NCBI RefSeq assembly: GCF_004345645.1
Contig: NZ_SLWS01000011.1
Coordinates: 169,160 to 233,159, forward strand
Direction: 5' to 3'
From: Actinocrispum wychmicini
Lineage (GTDB): Bacteria > Actinomycetota > Actinomycetes > Mycobacteriales > Pseudonocardiaceae
Length of the DNA: 64,000 nt
Part shown: one piece after another, positions 1 through 9,539 of the stretch
How the letters are laid out: every line of letters begins with the position of its first letter
Numbering within the stretch: the first letter of the stretch is position 1
Notes under the pieces: model-generated
What the model was told of the DNA's origin: nothing
Databases searched by the model: none
Seen by the model: the letters and a program-made list of their open reading frames with translations, nothing else
Program-made: the position numbers and the translations under genes

Positions 1-1323
1 GAGCGCGGCCAGCGCGACGCCGCCGATCCCGGTGCCCAGCAGCAGTCTCGCGCGCACGATGCGCAACTCAGTCGCGGACAGCAGACGTATCAGCAGGAAC
101 ACCCATACGCCTGCGACGAGAAGGCCGGTCACCGGACCGGCCGGGCCGGTGACCGAAGCGGCGAAGCAGGACAGCACGGCGAATGCCAGCAGCGGGCCGA
201 ACAGCGCGGGCCGAAGTCGTATCTCCGGTCTCGCGCGGAGCGACGTCAGCACCGGTTGGACGCTCGCGGCGCCGGGGGCAGCGAGCGCCGGGTCGCCAAT
301 GGCGTTGAGCCCGTTCGCGACCTGCGTGATGTTCTCCGCGATGGTCCGCAATGGACGCTTCAGGGCCAGCTCGGCCTTGACCGCCTCGGTGAGCTCGTCG
401 GCCAGTTCCGGTGTGTCCCGGGCCAGCTGCGGGGGAAGCCCGTGGGCGACCAGTTCGGATTCGCGCGGGACACCGTTGCGTATCGACTCCGTCATCCTGT
501 TCGCCGTGTCCATGCACGTGTCCCGATAGGACTCCAGGGCGTCTCCGGCCATCCGGACGGCGCTCTCCGTGCCCTTGTCGCCGGTGAACAGCCCGCGGCC
601 GCGCGTGGCTCTCGCAACCGCGGCACGCGCCTTGTTGACGGCGTTCACCGTGGTCGTCCGTGCCTGGTCCAGCGGGGAGTTGACGGTGATGACCGCCCGC
701 TCGCCGGTTCTGGCCGTGGACAACCGGGCAACGGCCGCGGCGACCGGCCCGTCGGTGCGGTGGTTTTCGCCGCCGTCGGCGGTGAAGTGCCGAAGTGCCC
801 GTAGCCGCAGCAACCGGAGGGTGTTGTCCGGGACGGTGGCGTACTTGATCTCCAGGCCTGGACTCACGGCCTGGTGCGGCACCTCGCTGACGGCCTTGTG
901 CACGCGTTCGAACACCAGCGGAAGCGTGAGCGCCGCGAGCAGGTCGTCGATGGTGACGTCCGGAAGGGAGACCAAGCCACGCGGGCCGCTGCCGCTCCAC
1001 TCGATGGCGGCCTCACTGCCCGCCCACAGCGTGACGCCAAGACCCGCGAGCACGGCGGGCACCCGGAGCTCGAACTGGTCCTTCGCGGTACGCAGCGGCC
1101 CCACCGCGACCAGGATGACCCCGCTGAGCTGCTGTACCTTGGCCAGCTTCGCCAGGCCGGCCGTCAACCCGGGCAGGTCCTTGACGCGGGCCACGACGAC
1201 CACGTGCTCGGGCAGCAGCAACGAGCCCGTCTCCAGGTCGGCGGACTCGAGCGCGGTGCGACCCTCGCCCGGTTCACGGACGTCGAGCACGAGGACCGGG
1301 GCCCGGGAAACAGGTCCCGTCAT
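1..1323 (-). CDS. Membrane protein, third gene of vWA-tubulin operon (3' end off window)
   Basis: An open frame of 441 codons runs from the ATG at 1323 to the window edge with no stop, so the C-terminus is missing. The start overlaps the stop of the tubulin-like gene (ATGA), which indicates translational coupling. The first 360 or so residues are soluble, with mixed alpha/beta and a helical, charged middle. Near the C-terminal end of the visible part are two hydrophobic stretches (around residues 375-390 and 400-415), and another begins at the edge. I recognise no catalytic motif. Its position suggests a membrane anchor or partner for the tubulin-like and vWA proteins. The function is unknown. 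Confidence 0.8.
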   Translation of the reverse strand, partial: MTGPVSRAPVLVLDVREPGEGRTALESADLETGSLLLPEHVVVVARVKDLPGLTAGLAKLAKVQQLSGVILVAVGPLRTAKDQFELRVPAVLAGLGVTLWAGSEAAIEWSGSGPRGLVSLPDVTIDDLLAALTLPLVFERVHKAVSEVPHQAVSPGLEIKYATVPDNTLRLLRLRALRHFTADGGENHRTDGPVAAAVARLSTARTGERAVITVNSPLDQARTTTVNAVNKARAAVARATRGRGLFTGDKGTESAVRMAGDALESYRDTCMDTANRMTESIRNGVPRESELVAHGLPPQLARDTPELADELTEAVKAELALKRPLRTIAENITQVANGLNAIGDPALAAPGAASVQPVLTSLRARPEIRLRPALFGPLLAFAVLSCFAASVTGPAGPVTGLLVAGVWVFLLIRLLSATELRIVRARLLLGTGIGGVALAAL

Positions 1324-4300
1324 CGGCGGCGGCCTTCCAGGCGTTCGTCCAGGAGCCAGTCGTAGAGGTCGGCCAGGTTGTCCTGGATCGGCAGGTTCAC
1401 GCCCCGGAACGGCAGGCGCAGTGCGTTGGGGAAGGTCTCGGCCCAGAACTCGCGCATGGCGTTCAGCCGGGTACGCCCGCTGGTTCCGGTCCGGTCGGCG
1501 AGGGCACCGTCGATCTCCGCGAGCTGCGTCGCCGGCAGCTTCATCACGCGCTCGAACATGGGCGAGGGCCATCTCGGGATCCGGTCAACGCCGTCAGGGA
1601 CGCCGCTGATCAGCTGCGCGCACAGGTCCCTGCGGATCTGCTCGTCGTCGGTGAGCACCCATTCCTCGTACGCGGCGAGCACGCTCGCCCAACTGGACAG
1701 CCGCCCGTACGGACGCAACTGAAGCCGCATGTTGATGGCGGCCGAGGACACGCCGACGGCGATCGCACCCGGCGAGTCGTGGTCGTCGTCGGCAGCGATG
1801 TGCACCTGGTCGTTCCAGACGGCACACAGCAGGTGGTGCAGGATGCGCTCGCGGTGTTCGCCGGTGGTGGCCAGGTAGCCGAAGTCGTGTCCGAGGCGCT
1901 GGCGCCAGCGCAGGAAATCCTGTTGCTGCTCGTTGCGCAGCGCGTCGGACCAGTGCTTGAGCACCTCCCTGACCTCGGGCACCTCGGTCAGGCCCATTGA
2001 GCTGCGGAACAGCACGACGGCGATGGTCTCGGCGGTGATCGGCCGGAACTCGACGATCGTGTCCGCGGCCCGGGGCAGTTTGACCACCTGCTCCAGATAC
2101 CGCTCGAGCTCGACGTCCTTGGTCGCCGCCGGGTAGGAGAACAGGATGCGCAACCGGCCGGTGCCGCTGGGGGCGAACCCACCGGGCACGAGGCCGGCGA
2201 GCTTCTCCCTGAACTGGGCGACGTCGTGGTCGGCGACCAGCCCGTTGGCCCGGCCGGCCGCCGCGGCCAGCAGGTCCTGCATGGGCGGCAGCAACGGCCG
2301 TTGTTCGCCGTCCCGGTGGTGGAACAGGATCTTCACCGCACGCTTGATCCGGTCACGCACGAAACCGACGGCCGCGGCGGGGTTACGGCCGGCGATCATC
2401 GCCTCCCACGCCTGTCGCCAGCCCTCGCCGCCGAGAATCACCGTCACCAGGTCACCGGCGGTCGCGGTCGACCGGACCCGGCCCTGGGCCAGGAAGTAGT
2501 CCACGAACCGGCGAATCACCTCGTAGTAGAACTGGTCGAGATCACCCTGCCGGGACAGCAGGTAGGTCACGCCTACGCGGTGCTGGTACAGCTCCTTGGA
2601 CCGGGCCCGGAACCGCCGCTCGTCGTCCCGCGCGTGCTCACGGAACGCGCCGACCAGCGAGGTCACGTCGTTGCTCAGGCTCTGCAGCTTGCTGTCCCAG
2701 CGCACGGAGTGGACAGCCCACGCCGCGTGCCACGCGCGCTTGGCGCGCCACTCGTACCACTTGTCCTGGGTCCGGAGCGCCTCGGTCACCTTGGGGTCGC
2801 CCCACTTGGCACGACGGAAGACCCGGTCGCTGATGCCGCCGGGGTTCGGCGGGTTGAGGGTCAGACCCGCGGGCGCGGCCGGCTCACCCCGGCGGGACGC
2901 GACGATCTTGACGAACCCGAGTTGGGTCGGGTCGTCACCGGATCCGGCCTCGCCCTGCAACACGCGGTGCAGCCGGAACGGATCGACGTCGGCCAGCAGC
3001 GCACGGACCGCCCTGTGCGGGTCGAAGTCCTGGACCAGCTCCGGCACCTGGGTGACCAGGTTCTGCTCGAGCAGCCGCAACGCCGACTCCATCCGCCGCG
3101 CCCTGGTCGCGAGGGTGTTGATGATGTTGTCCGCCTTCTTCTGCGCCGGCGCCGGGTCCTTGATCGGCAACGGCGCACGCAGCCGCAACGGATCCAGGTT
3201 GGACTCGGTGAAGAACCTGTCCACCGGCTCGGTGTTGTCCTCGGCCCGCCCGGCGGAGGTCGTGGCCAGCTCGGTGACGGCGTGCGCGAGCAGGCGAGAG
3301 CTGATGATGTCGGCGATGTCGTCCACCGGAACTGTCATGGACGCCACCGAACCGGTGGACACGCCGCAGTTGCCGATTCCGGTCGGGGCGGGAGCTTCGC
3401 GTTCGACCGCGCTGTTGATGAAGCTGTCCGCGAAGGACATGTACGCGCGCTGGTCGCCGTAGCGCATCGGGGCGTTGTCGTTCTCGCCGCCGAGGTCGGT
3501 CCCGATCAGCGAAAGCATCAGCGACACCACCGACCGGTGCAGGTCCTCGCGCCGCACCCCGGAGCCCATACTGAACAGGAACCCGGTCTGCACGGTCGCG
3601 GCGCGCAGCCGGATCTCGGCCCGGTCCGGGTAACGGACGGACAGCGTGCCGCTGACCCCGGCCGCGTCCAGGTCCGTTCCGGCGACCTGGGCGTTCTGGT
3701 CGTCCACCAGCCGGAAGAGGTCGAGCAGGGCCCGGCCGGCGTTCAGCCGGGCCGCCCGCCCGCCACCCAGGCCGTCCTCGAACGCCGACGGCATCAGCAC
3801 CAGCGGGAAGATCCGGATCCGGTAGTTGTTGCGGGCGAACGCGTCGCCGATCAGGTGCAGGTAGTCGTAGAACAGGCCACTGCCGGTGCCGCCGGCCACC
3901 GAGAACGCGACGAACACGTCACAGGCCATCTGACGGTTGCCACCGCCGAGCACGGCGAGCTCGCCCAGCGAGTTGTTGATGTTGCCGATCGCTCGCAGCA
4001 GCGGCCCCTGTGCCGGCGCAAGGCCGGCCCGGAAGGTCTCGAACAGGGCGGCCCGGCCGATCGTGGGCAGTTGTCCGGCCCCACGGGACAGCGGCCCGAT
4101 CCGTGGCTCGCCGACCGGCGGCGGCAGCCACCCGTCCACATACGGGGCGGCGGACAGCCGCAGGCTCCTGGCCACCTCCGGGTACGTGTCGTACTGCGGC
4201 ACGAGGTCGCGGACCATGTGCATGGTGCGTTCGGCGGCGGCCAGGTTCGACGCGTCCGGCACGATCCGCCGTTCGAGGTTGCCCAGTTCGTCCTCGCTCA

Positions 4301-4490
4301 TGTCCGCGTAGACGAACTGCAGGCACGACGGCAGCTGGTAGGGCAGGAAGTTCTTGCCCTGCATGACTGCCTGCAGCGCGGTGCCGTCCGGGCCGCAGAG
4401 CTCCTCACGCAGCCGTCGTTCCAGCTCGGCGCCGACCCGGCATCCGGTGCCACCGAGGCCGACGAACAGCATCGGCTGGTAGATCTGCAT
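1320..4490 (-). CDS. Tubulin/FtsZ-superfamily protein (Tubulin_2-like), 1056 aa
   Basis: The N-terminus has a glycine-rich nucleotide-binding loop (GLGGTG, residues 11-16). The tubulin signature follows as AGGTGSG at residues 199-205, equivalent to the FtsZ/tubulin T4 loop that contacts GTP phosphates. The protein is about 1056 residues, far longer than FtsZ, and the C-terminal 600 residues are helical with no domain I recognise. Such long tubulin-like proteins are known from actinomycete and conflict-type loci next to vWA proteins. The role here is inferred to be a nucleotide-dependent scaffold. It sits between the vWA gene (26 bp upstream) and the membrane protein gene (4-nt overlap), so the three are probably one transcript. 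Confidence 0.85.
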   Translation of the reverse strand: MQIYQPMLFVGLGGTGCRVGAELERRLREELCGPDGTALQAVMQGKNFLPYQLPSCLQFVYADMSEDELGNLERRIVPDASNLAAAERTMHMVRDLVPQYDTYPEVARSLRLSAAPYVDGWLPPPVGEPRIGPLSRGAGQLPTIGRAALFETFRAGLAPAQGPLLRAIGNINNSLGELAVLGGGNRQMACDVFVAFSVAGGTGSGLFYDYLHLIGDAFARNNYRIRIFPLVLMPSAFEDGLGGGRAARLNAGRALLDLFRLVDDQNAQVAGTDLDAAGVSGTLSVRYPDRAEIRLRAATVQTGFLFSMGSGVRREDLHRSVVSLMLSLIGTDLGGENDNAPMRYGDQRAYMSFADSFINSAVEREAPAPTGIGNCGVSTGSVASMTVPVDDIADIISSRLLAHAVTELATTSAGRAEDNTEPVDRFFTESNLDPLRLRAPLPIKDPAPAQKKADNIINTLATRARRMESALRLLEQNLVTQVPELVQDFDPHRAVRALLADVDPFRLHRVLQGEAGSGDDPTQLGFVKIVASRRGEPAAPAGLTLNPPNPGGISDRVFRRAKWGDPKVTEALRTQDKWYEWRAKRAWHAAWAVHSVRWDSKLQSLSNDVTSLVGAFREHARDDERRFRARSKELYQHRVGVTYLLSRQGDLDQFYYEVIRRFVDYFLAQGRVRSTATAGDLVTVILGGEGWRQAWEAMIAGRNPAAAVGFVRDRIKRAVKILFHHRDGEQRPLLPPMQDLLAAAAGRANGLVADHDVAQFREKLAGLVPGGFAPSGTGRLRILFSYPAATKDVELERYLEQVVKLPRAADTIVEFRPITAETIAVVLFRSSMGLTEVPEVREVLKHWSDALRNEQQQDFLRWRQRLGHDFGYLATTGEHRERILHHLLCAVWNDQVHIAADDDHDSPGAIAVGVSSAAINMRLQLRPYGRLSSWASVLAAYEEWVLTDDEQIRRDLCAQLISGVPDGVDRIPRWPSPMFERVMKLPATQLAEIDGALADRTGTSGRTRLNAMREFWAETFPNALRLPFRGVNLPIQDNLADLYDWLLDERLEGRRR

Positions 4491-4516
4491 TGGGGATGTC
4501 CTTCCGTGGTGTGGCG

Positions 4517-6721
4517 CTAGGAGTTCGGCGGTACTGGATCGGGTGACTCGTCGTGTCCGGGCTCGGCGAAGGCGGGTACCGCGGTGGCACGCTCGTCGTG
4601 CACCTCGATCTCCAGTTCCGACGCGATCGGCACGCGGCTGCCGACCAGCAGCTCACTCCGTCCGATGTGGACTCCGAGCACGGTCAGCCGCCCGCCGACG
4701 CGTCTCAGCTCGTACCTGTCCGGATCCGCCCGGGACACCGGCTCGTCGAGGTACGGTGGGGTGTTCTCGCCCGTTCGCACCGCGAAGGAAAAGCTGGTGG
4801 CGGCCTTCTCCGGCGCCGCGATGTCACCGCGCGGCCGTCCGTTCTCGTACAGGTACACCGCGAGACCACGCACGTCCCTTGCCCGCCGGTAGGAACGCCG
4901 CGCCAGCCAGAGCACGGCCGCCAGGGCCAGTGCGGTGGGAACGGCGACGTAGAGCCACACCGGCGGCGGGTAGTCGACGTCGACGGTGAACGGGTACAGG
5001 GTCAACACCTGGCTGTCGTCCGCGTCCTGGACGACCTTGAGCACCATCGTGTTCGGACCGCGGCCGGTGTCCGGCGCGAACAGCAGCCGGAAGGCGAAGT
5101 CGGTGTTGCCTGTGGGTGGGACGTCCAGGATGGTGTCCTCGCCGGGAACGCTGACTTTCGTGCCCGGCCCCGGATCGGTGACCTGCAGGCGCAACTTCAC
5201 GGCTCGCCCGAGTGCGCTGGTGACGGTCACCGTCCCTTGGACGGCCTTGCCCGGTTCGACCGTTGTCGCGGCGTCGACCTTGATCTGCGCTCGCACCTGA
5301 GTCTGGCTGGTGCTCAGTGCGGCGTCGTACGTCCGCGTGTCCCCGCTGACCCCGACGCCGGTGACCGTACCGGTGAACTGGACCGACGCGCCCGTCGCCG
5401 GCGCCTGGGCCACACCGGTGTAGATACCGTCCCCGGCCTGCCGGTCCGGCTGTCTGCCGTCGTCGGCGACGGCCACCGGAGCACCCGCCATGGTGACCGT
5501 GAAGTCCAATGTAGACAGTTGGTCGGTGACGACCTGGTTGCGAGTCTGGAGTTTCAGTGACACGGTGACCGTCTGACCGGGCTGCGGCGACGGTGGATCG
5601 ACGGTCAGGACCGCGCGTACCGCTCCCTGCCAGATCACCACCGCGGTCACGTCGACCGCCGTCATGGCGGGGAAGGATGTCAACGTGACGGTCCACTTGC
5701 CGGGCGTCGGATTGACGATCCGCAGTGCCTCGACCGGCCCGTTCTGTCCGCTGCCCTGGAACGTGGATCCGTCCCGGGCGCCGGACTTCGGCACCTCGAC
5801 GCCGTGCGGATCCTTGAAGCTGACCGCGATTCCAGGATCGTGCTTCACGACCACGATGGAGCCGTCGGTGGCGATCGACGGAATGTCCACCGTCATGGAC
5901 TCGGTGCTGCCCGGGCTGAGCCTCCGCTGTTGCAGGTCACTCGTGCCGGCGCATCTGGCCGCGCTGTAGGCGCGCAGCAACTGCTGGTCGACGTCGGCCG
6001 CGGAACTCACCACGACCGCGGCGGGTTTCGGCGCCTTCGGGCCGCACGCTCCGGCGAAACCGCCCTCTGCGAACCGGTCGAGAGCGGCCTTGTTGACGGT
6101 ACCGAACCCCAGCGGCCACACCTGTGTCTGAGCCGCGCGAGCCCGGTTGAGCGTGTCGTCGACGACCGTCCACGCGGCGGCGTTGCGCTGGTTGCCCACG
6201 TTGTCGGGGCCGTACGCGGGGCTGCCGCTCACATCCAACTCGCCGTCGGTGAGGAGGAAGATCATCCGTGGCCCGTCGGGCTTCGCGTCTCCCATGTAGC
6301 TCATCGCCTGCCGCAGCGCGGCGGCGTGATCGGTGCCCTGTCCCTGGCCGGGTCCACGTTTGCGCAGGTTTCCGGTGCAGTCGGCCAGGCGCTGCTGATC
6401 CTCGGCCGTCGTCACCGTGACCGGCGGGCACACGACGTCGACGGCGGACTGGCCAGGGCCGTCACTGCTGCCGAAACCCACTACCGAAATCGTCGAGCGT
6501 GGCGCGTACTCGCCCAACGCGATCGTCGCGGCGGCTTCCCGTTCGCGTACCAGGTCGGCGTTGCTGATGCTGCCGGATTCGTCAACGAGAATGACGATCG
6601 TCGCCGGGCGGACGACCGGTGGCGGCTCCTGGTACGCCTTGGCCGCCCACGGACCCGCGCACATCACCAGTGTCGCTGCCAAAGGCGTGAGAAACCCGGA
6701 AAGACGGACGTTCACCGGCAT
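4517..6721 (-). CDS. Secreted, membrane-anchored von Willebrand factor A domain protein
   Basis: I chose the ATG at 6721 because it gives a typical signal peptide (basic start, hydrophobic segment, Ala-rich cleavage region). The same frame extends upstream to 6817 without signal-like character. The vWA domain follows at once: VDESGS carries the DxSxS metal-binding motif (D47, S49, S51) and TDGELD supplies the later acidic MIDAS residue. The middle is beta-rich with Ig-like segments. A single transmembrane helix near the C-terminus (after PPPVWLY) is followed by an Arg-rich stop-transfer and a cytoplasmic tail of about 110 residues. The predicted product has an extracytoplasmic adhesive domain linked through the membrane to the downstream tubulin-like protein. 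Confidence 0.85.
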   Translation of the reverse strand: MPVNVRLSGFLTPLAATLVMCAGPWAAKAYQEPPPVVRPATIVILVDESGSISNADLVREREAAATIALGEYAPRSTISVVGFGSSDGPGQSAVDVVCPPVTVTTAEDQQRLADCTGNLRKRGPGQGQGTDHAAALRQAMSYMGDAKPDGPRMIFLLTDGELDVSGSPAYGPDNVGNQRNAAAWTVVDDTLNRARAAQTQVWPLGFGTVNKAALDRFAEGGFAGACGPKAPKPAAVVVSSAADVDQQLLRAYSAARCAGTSDLQQRRLSPGSTESMTVDIPSIATDGSIVVVKHDPGIAVSFKDPHGVEVPKSGARDGSTFQGSGQNGPVEALRIVNPTPGKWTVTLTSFPAMTAVDVTAVVIWQGAVRAVLTVDPPSPQPGQTVTVSLKLQTRNQVVTDQLSTLDFTVTMAGAPVAVADDGRQPDRQAGDGIYTGVAQAPATGASVQFTGTVTGVGVSGDTRTYDAALSTSQTQVRAQIKVDAATTVEPGKAVQGTVTVTSALGRAVKLRLQVTDPGPGTKVSVPGEDTILDVPPTGNTDFAFRLLFAPDTGRGPNTMVLKVVQDADDSQVLTLYPFTVDVDYPPPVWLYVAVPTALALAAVLWLARRSYRRARDVRGLAVYLYENGRPRGDIAAPEKAATSFSFAVRTGENTPPYLDEPVSRADPDRYELRRVGGRLTVLGVHIGRSELLVGSRVPIASELEIEVHDERATAVPAFAEPGHDESPDPVPPNS

Positions 6722-7106
6722 CCACTCCACACTTTTGTCAGCCCCGTAGGAAGCGCCCTGGCAAAGGGACGTCATCTGCCCGTGCATCGAGCACTGGTGG
6801 AATCGTGTTACGGCCATTCGCCAACGTATACCGAGCCTGAATCAACGGGATCGAGGTACACCATTGGAGTGACCTGGAAAGATCAAAAGGTTCGACGGGT
6901 AACGTATGTCACGACGCAGACGAAGTGTATGCTCTCGTGTCCTGTGAAACGACTCCCAGCAGCGGAAAGTGTGCATTCGATCGACGTGCGTGAGCGCACC
7001 CGAACCATCCGTGACACAGTCGCAACCAATTCGCCGCACGGCGAAGCTCAACACGACGCCCGCCGATCGAGAACATTGTCAACGCACCTACCGCCCTGGA
7101 GGGTTA
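6722..7106. other. Divergent intergenic region
   Basis: A 385-bp stretch lies between the divergent vWA gene and the SLOG-fold gene and must hold promoters for both. The only clear element is a GGAGGG ribosome-binding site just before 7107. No convincing gene, repeat or RNA was seen. Confidence 0.5.
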
Positions 7107-7589
7107 ATGTTGAAGATCGGCGTGACCGGCCATCGGCTGCTCACCGAAAAGATCGCCGCATACGCGGACCAGTGGATCACCGGCTTCCTGAGTGGTCGCG
7201 ACACTGACATCATCGGGATGACCAGCCTGGCTGATGGTGCGGATCAATTGTTCGCGCGGGCGGTGTTACAGCGCGGTGGCACATTGCAGGCGGTCATCCC
7301 GGCCAGGGACTATGCCGGGACGATCATTGACCGGGCCTCGTACTATGACTTGATCGCAGCCGCGACCACGGTCACTGAACTCGACTACGACCATGCGTTG
7401 CCGACGGCATACATGGCGGCGGGCAAGTATATCGTCGACAATTCCGACGTAGTGGTGGCGATCTGGGACGGTAACCCCGGCCGCGGTCCCGGTGGTACGG
7501 CGGACGCGGTCGCATACGCCCGCCAGGTCGGTCGCCAGGTCCACGTCTGCTGGCCGCCAGGTGTCGCCCGACCGACGTATCCGCGGTAG
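7107..7589 (+). CDS. SLOG-superfamily (YpsA/LOG-like) nucleotide-binding protein
   Basis: This 160-residue protein opens with KIGVTGHR, the phosphate-binding strand-loop typical of the SLOG (SMF/DprA-LOG) Rossmann-like fold. Further on is GGTADAVAYAR, which matches the second glycine-rich loop of the family before the last helix. A GGAGGG sequence ends four bases before the ATG at 7107, and a TTG one codon later is an alternative start. SLOG proteins bind or sense nucleotide-derived ligands, and some act in conflict systems. Which ligand applies here cannot be read from the sequence. It stands alone, divergent from the vWA operon. Confidence 0.7.
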   Translation: MLKIGVTGHRLLTEKIAAYADQWITGFLSGRDTDIIGMTSLADGADQLFARAVLQRGGTLQAVIPARDYAGTIIDRASYYDLIAAATTVTELDYDHALPTAYMAAGKYIVDNSDVVVAIWDGNPGRGPGGTADAVAYARQVGRQVHVCWPPGVARPTYPR

Positions 7590-7679
7590 ATATGGCCCCT
7601 CCGGCGTTGCCGTGCCACGGTTCGCGTCTCCGAAAGGCGGGTACTGGGACGGCGGCTTTGATTCCACGGTGAGGATTCG

Positions 7680-7805
7680 CGTCGCCGCCGATGTGACCGG
7701 TCTCCAGGAAGCCGACCCTCAGTTGGGTGCGCGACGCTTGATGGAGTGGTTGGCCAGCACGCCGGCTGATTGTTCTCGACGATGTGCGGAATCCAGGTGA
7801 TCTGC
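7680..7805 (+). pseudogene. Decayed fragment of an NB-ARC/STAND gene
   Basis: The encoded VAADVTG...ADPQLGARRLMEWLAST segment matches, almost base for base, an internal piece of the NB-ARC gene at the right edge of the window (about 62880-63015). The fragment has lost several bases just after the shared MEWLAST codons and the frame then breaks (PADCSRRC instead of the Walker B region LIVLDDV). No Walker A part is present. It is a truncated, frameshifted relic of a gene duplication or recombination. Confidence 0.7.
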
Positions 7806-7888
7806 GCGAGTAGCGTTGCTGGCCCGGTCTGCGATGAACACAGCGTGCTGGCCGGCGCACCCGTTCCGAAGAGAGAAAGGGTTCGACG

Positions 7889-8089
7889 ATGAACAGATTC
7901 TTGTCCACTGCGCTCGCCGTGGCGTCCGCCGGTGTGCTGATGGCCTTCCTCGCTGTACCTGCGGCCGCTGCTCCAGCGATGGCGCAACGTGCCGCGACCA
8001 CCGTCGCTGGCCCGGCTGCGGTCGGCGGTGGGGGAGCAGGCGACAACCACCTCGACTGCGGCGGTGGTGGCGGATCAGGCGACAACTGA
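7889..8089 (+). CDS. Small secreted Gly-rich peptide
   Basis: A 66-residue product with a clear signal peptide: Met-Asn-Arg start, a hydrophobic core, then VPAAAAPA as a likely signal peptidase I site. The mature part is only about 35 residues, Gly-rich, with one Cys and the ending GGGGGSGDN. An AGAAAGG ribosome-binding site lies upstream of the ATG. Such short exported peptides are common in actinomycetes and I cannot assign a function. Confidence 0.6.
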   Translation: MNRFLSTALAVASAGVLMAFLAVPAAAAPAMAQRAATTVAGPAAVGGGGAGDNHLDCGGGGGSGDN

Positions 8090-8385
8090 CCTACGCACCG
8101 GCAGCGGCGTTCGGTCGGTCGCAGGCTTGCCCCTTAGAACGCTTGTTTCTCGAGTGCTGAGCTCGCTGCGCGTGGTGCTCGCCCACTGGGCGGCCTGGGT
8201 GATGCGGCTGCCGCGATACAGGGGCGCCGGCTCCTGGTCGAGGTTGGCCCAGGTGCCGGCTGCCTCGGTGAGTTGGTGGTGGATGCGCACGGCCCGGCGT
8301 TGAGCACCTCGATCTTCGTGTTGGCGCCTTTGTCGAGTCGGCGAGCCGAAGTGCGCGACCGCGTCGTTCCGGTAGGCGGCTCGGG
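8090..8385. other. No supported gene
   Basis: GC-rich sequence of 296 bp between the small secreted peptide gene and the convergent gene at 8386-8688. Open frames here are short, Arg-rich and lack ribosome-binding sites. It may be decayed coding sequence, but I recognise nothing. Confidence 0.4.
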
Positions 8386-8688
8386 TCACACGGGCCGGTG
8401 TCCTGCGGTGGAGTCGATGGCCGCCTGTACCGCTTCCAACAGCGCGACCAGGCCTTGGGCCTGTTCCCATTCCGCGGCCGTGTAGTTCCAGATGTGTCTC
8501 GTGCCCGGGACTTCCGGCCGGCCATGCGCAATCTCCACGGTCCGCTTCCCCTTCCGGTCGGGGCCGGTGACGCGTAGGTGCAGGTGCCGTATGTGGAAGC
8601 GGAGAGCGTGACCGCCGAAGATCTCCAGTATCCGACCGTCGAACGAGTAGAACTCTCTGCCGACCGTGGTCGTGATCTCGTCGTTCAT
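8386..8688 (-). CDS. Hypothetical 100-aa protein
   Basis: Soluble 100-residue protein beginning MNDEITTTVG. Its N-terminal half has beta-strand character (FYSFDGRILEIFG, LRFHIRHLHLRV) and its C-terminal half is helical (WEQAQGLVALLEAVQAAID). The balance of residues and the plausible fold argue for a real gene. No family recognised and no operon partner. Confidence 0.55.
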   Translation of the reverse strand: MNDEITTTVGREFYSFDGRILEIFGGHALRFHIRHLHLRVTGPDRKGKRTVEIAHGRPEVPGTRHIWNYTAAEWEQAQGLVALLEAVQAAIDSTAGHRPV

Positions 8689-9539
8689 GGGTGAACCCTA
8701 TGCACGTTGATCAGTCGGTGCCAGGTCCCTGTCGCGCACCACTTCCATCACCGCCCCTGCCACCGCGCGCATGATGATCGGACACCTCGGCTGGCCGAAA
8801 AGTCCTCCTCGGCGAGGACTCCGTTCCGGTAGACCCTGGTCCGTGACAGGGCACCCCTTCTGATCGCTTGTCCGGGACATACCCCCACGCCGGCCAGGCA
8901 AACAAAGCCGACACCGCGGCTCTGTCCGTGTCTTGGTCCTCTCACGCTGCCGGTATCGTGTCCAACAGGTCGGCGACCTCGGCGAGGTCGCGGTACGGCC
9001 GGGCCAGCAACGGCAGGTGGCGCAACCGTTCGCAGGTGCCGACGTCCGCGCCGAACAGGTCGGCGCTGGTAATGATTCCCAGCGCTGCGCGGGAAAGCTG
9101 ACCTCGCGGAGGACACGACGCAGGATATGGCGAGTTCACGCGTGACCGGTCTGACATCGGCGGATGTGGCAGATGCCGTGCCTGGTTGCGGGCGTGACCA
9201 CGGCTTCGCCGAGTTCGCGTAGTCGAATCGGGGAGTACGAGGATCGGAGTCCACACGCGACGGCCGGTCCTGTATCGTGAACGTAGCGGCGGACCGAGCG
9301 GGCGAGTGTACACAGTAGACCTTCGAAGCGGGTGTCCTGCGTCGGGCGTCCTCGAGTTGCCGCATGACTTGCTCGACTTCGGCGAGGTGGACATCGCTGG
9401 ACAGGTAAACGTCTTCGACCGCCAAGGGTCGGTTCGTTATCCATCGAAATACGACTGTTCGAGCGTACCGTCCGGCAACGAATACTCTCTCCTCGGCCTG
9501 AGCGTGCGTTGCTCGACGGGCCTGGAGGATGATGTCGGA
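8689..9539. other. Decayed coding region, mostly - strand
   Basis: No intact gene is visible over 851 bp. On the - strand, protein-like fragments lie in different frames: an acidic helical segment around 9310-9530 (VYLSSDVHLAEVEQVMRQLE) and a C-terminus-like segment ending at 8942 (GADVGTCERLRHLPLLARPY). The frames do not connect, consistent with a gene broken by several frameshifts. The original family is not recognised. Confidence 0.3.

Noticed and set aside
2226..4520. Long open frame on the + strand across the tubulin-like gene
   Set aside because: Product is rich in Arg/Gly/Pro/His with no domain; it is the antisense shadow of a clearly coding - strand gene in high-GC DNA. The same applies to the long + frames at 4553-5560, 5804-7207 and 23216-24289.
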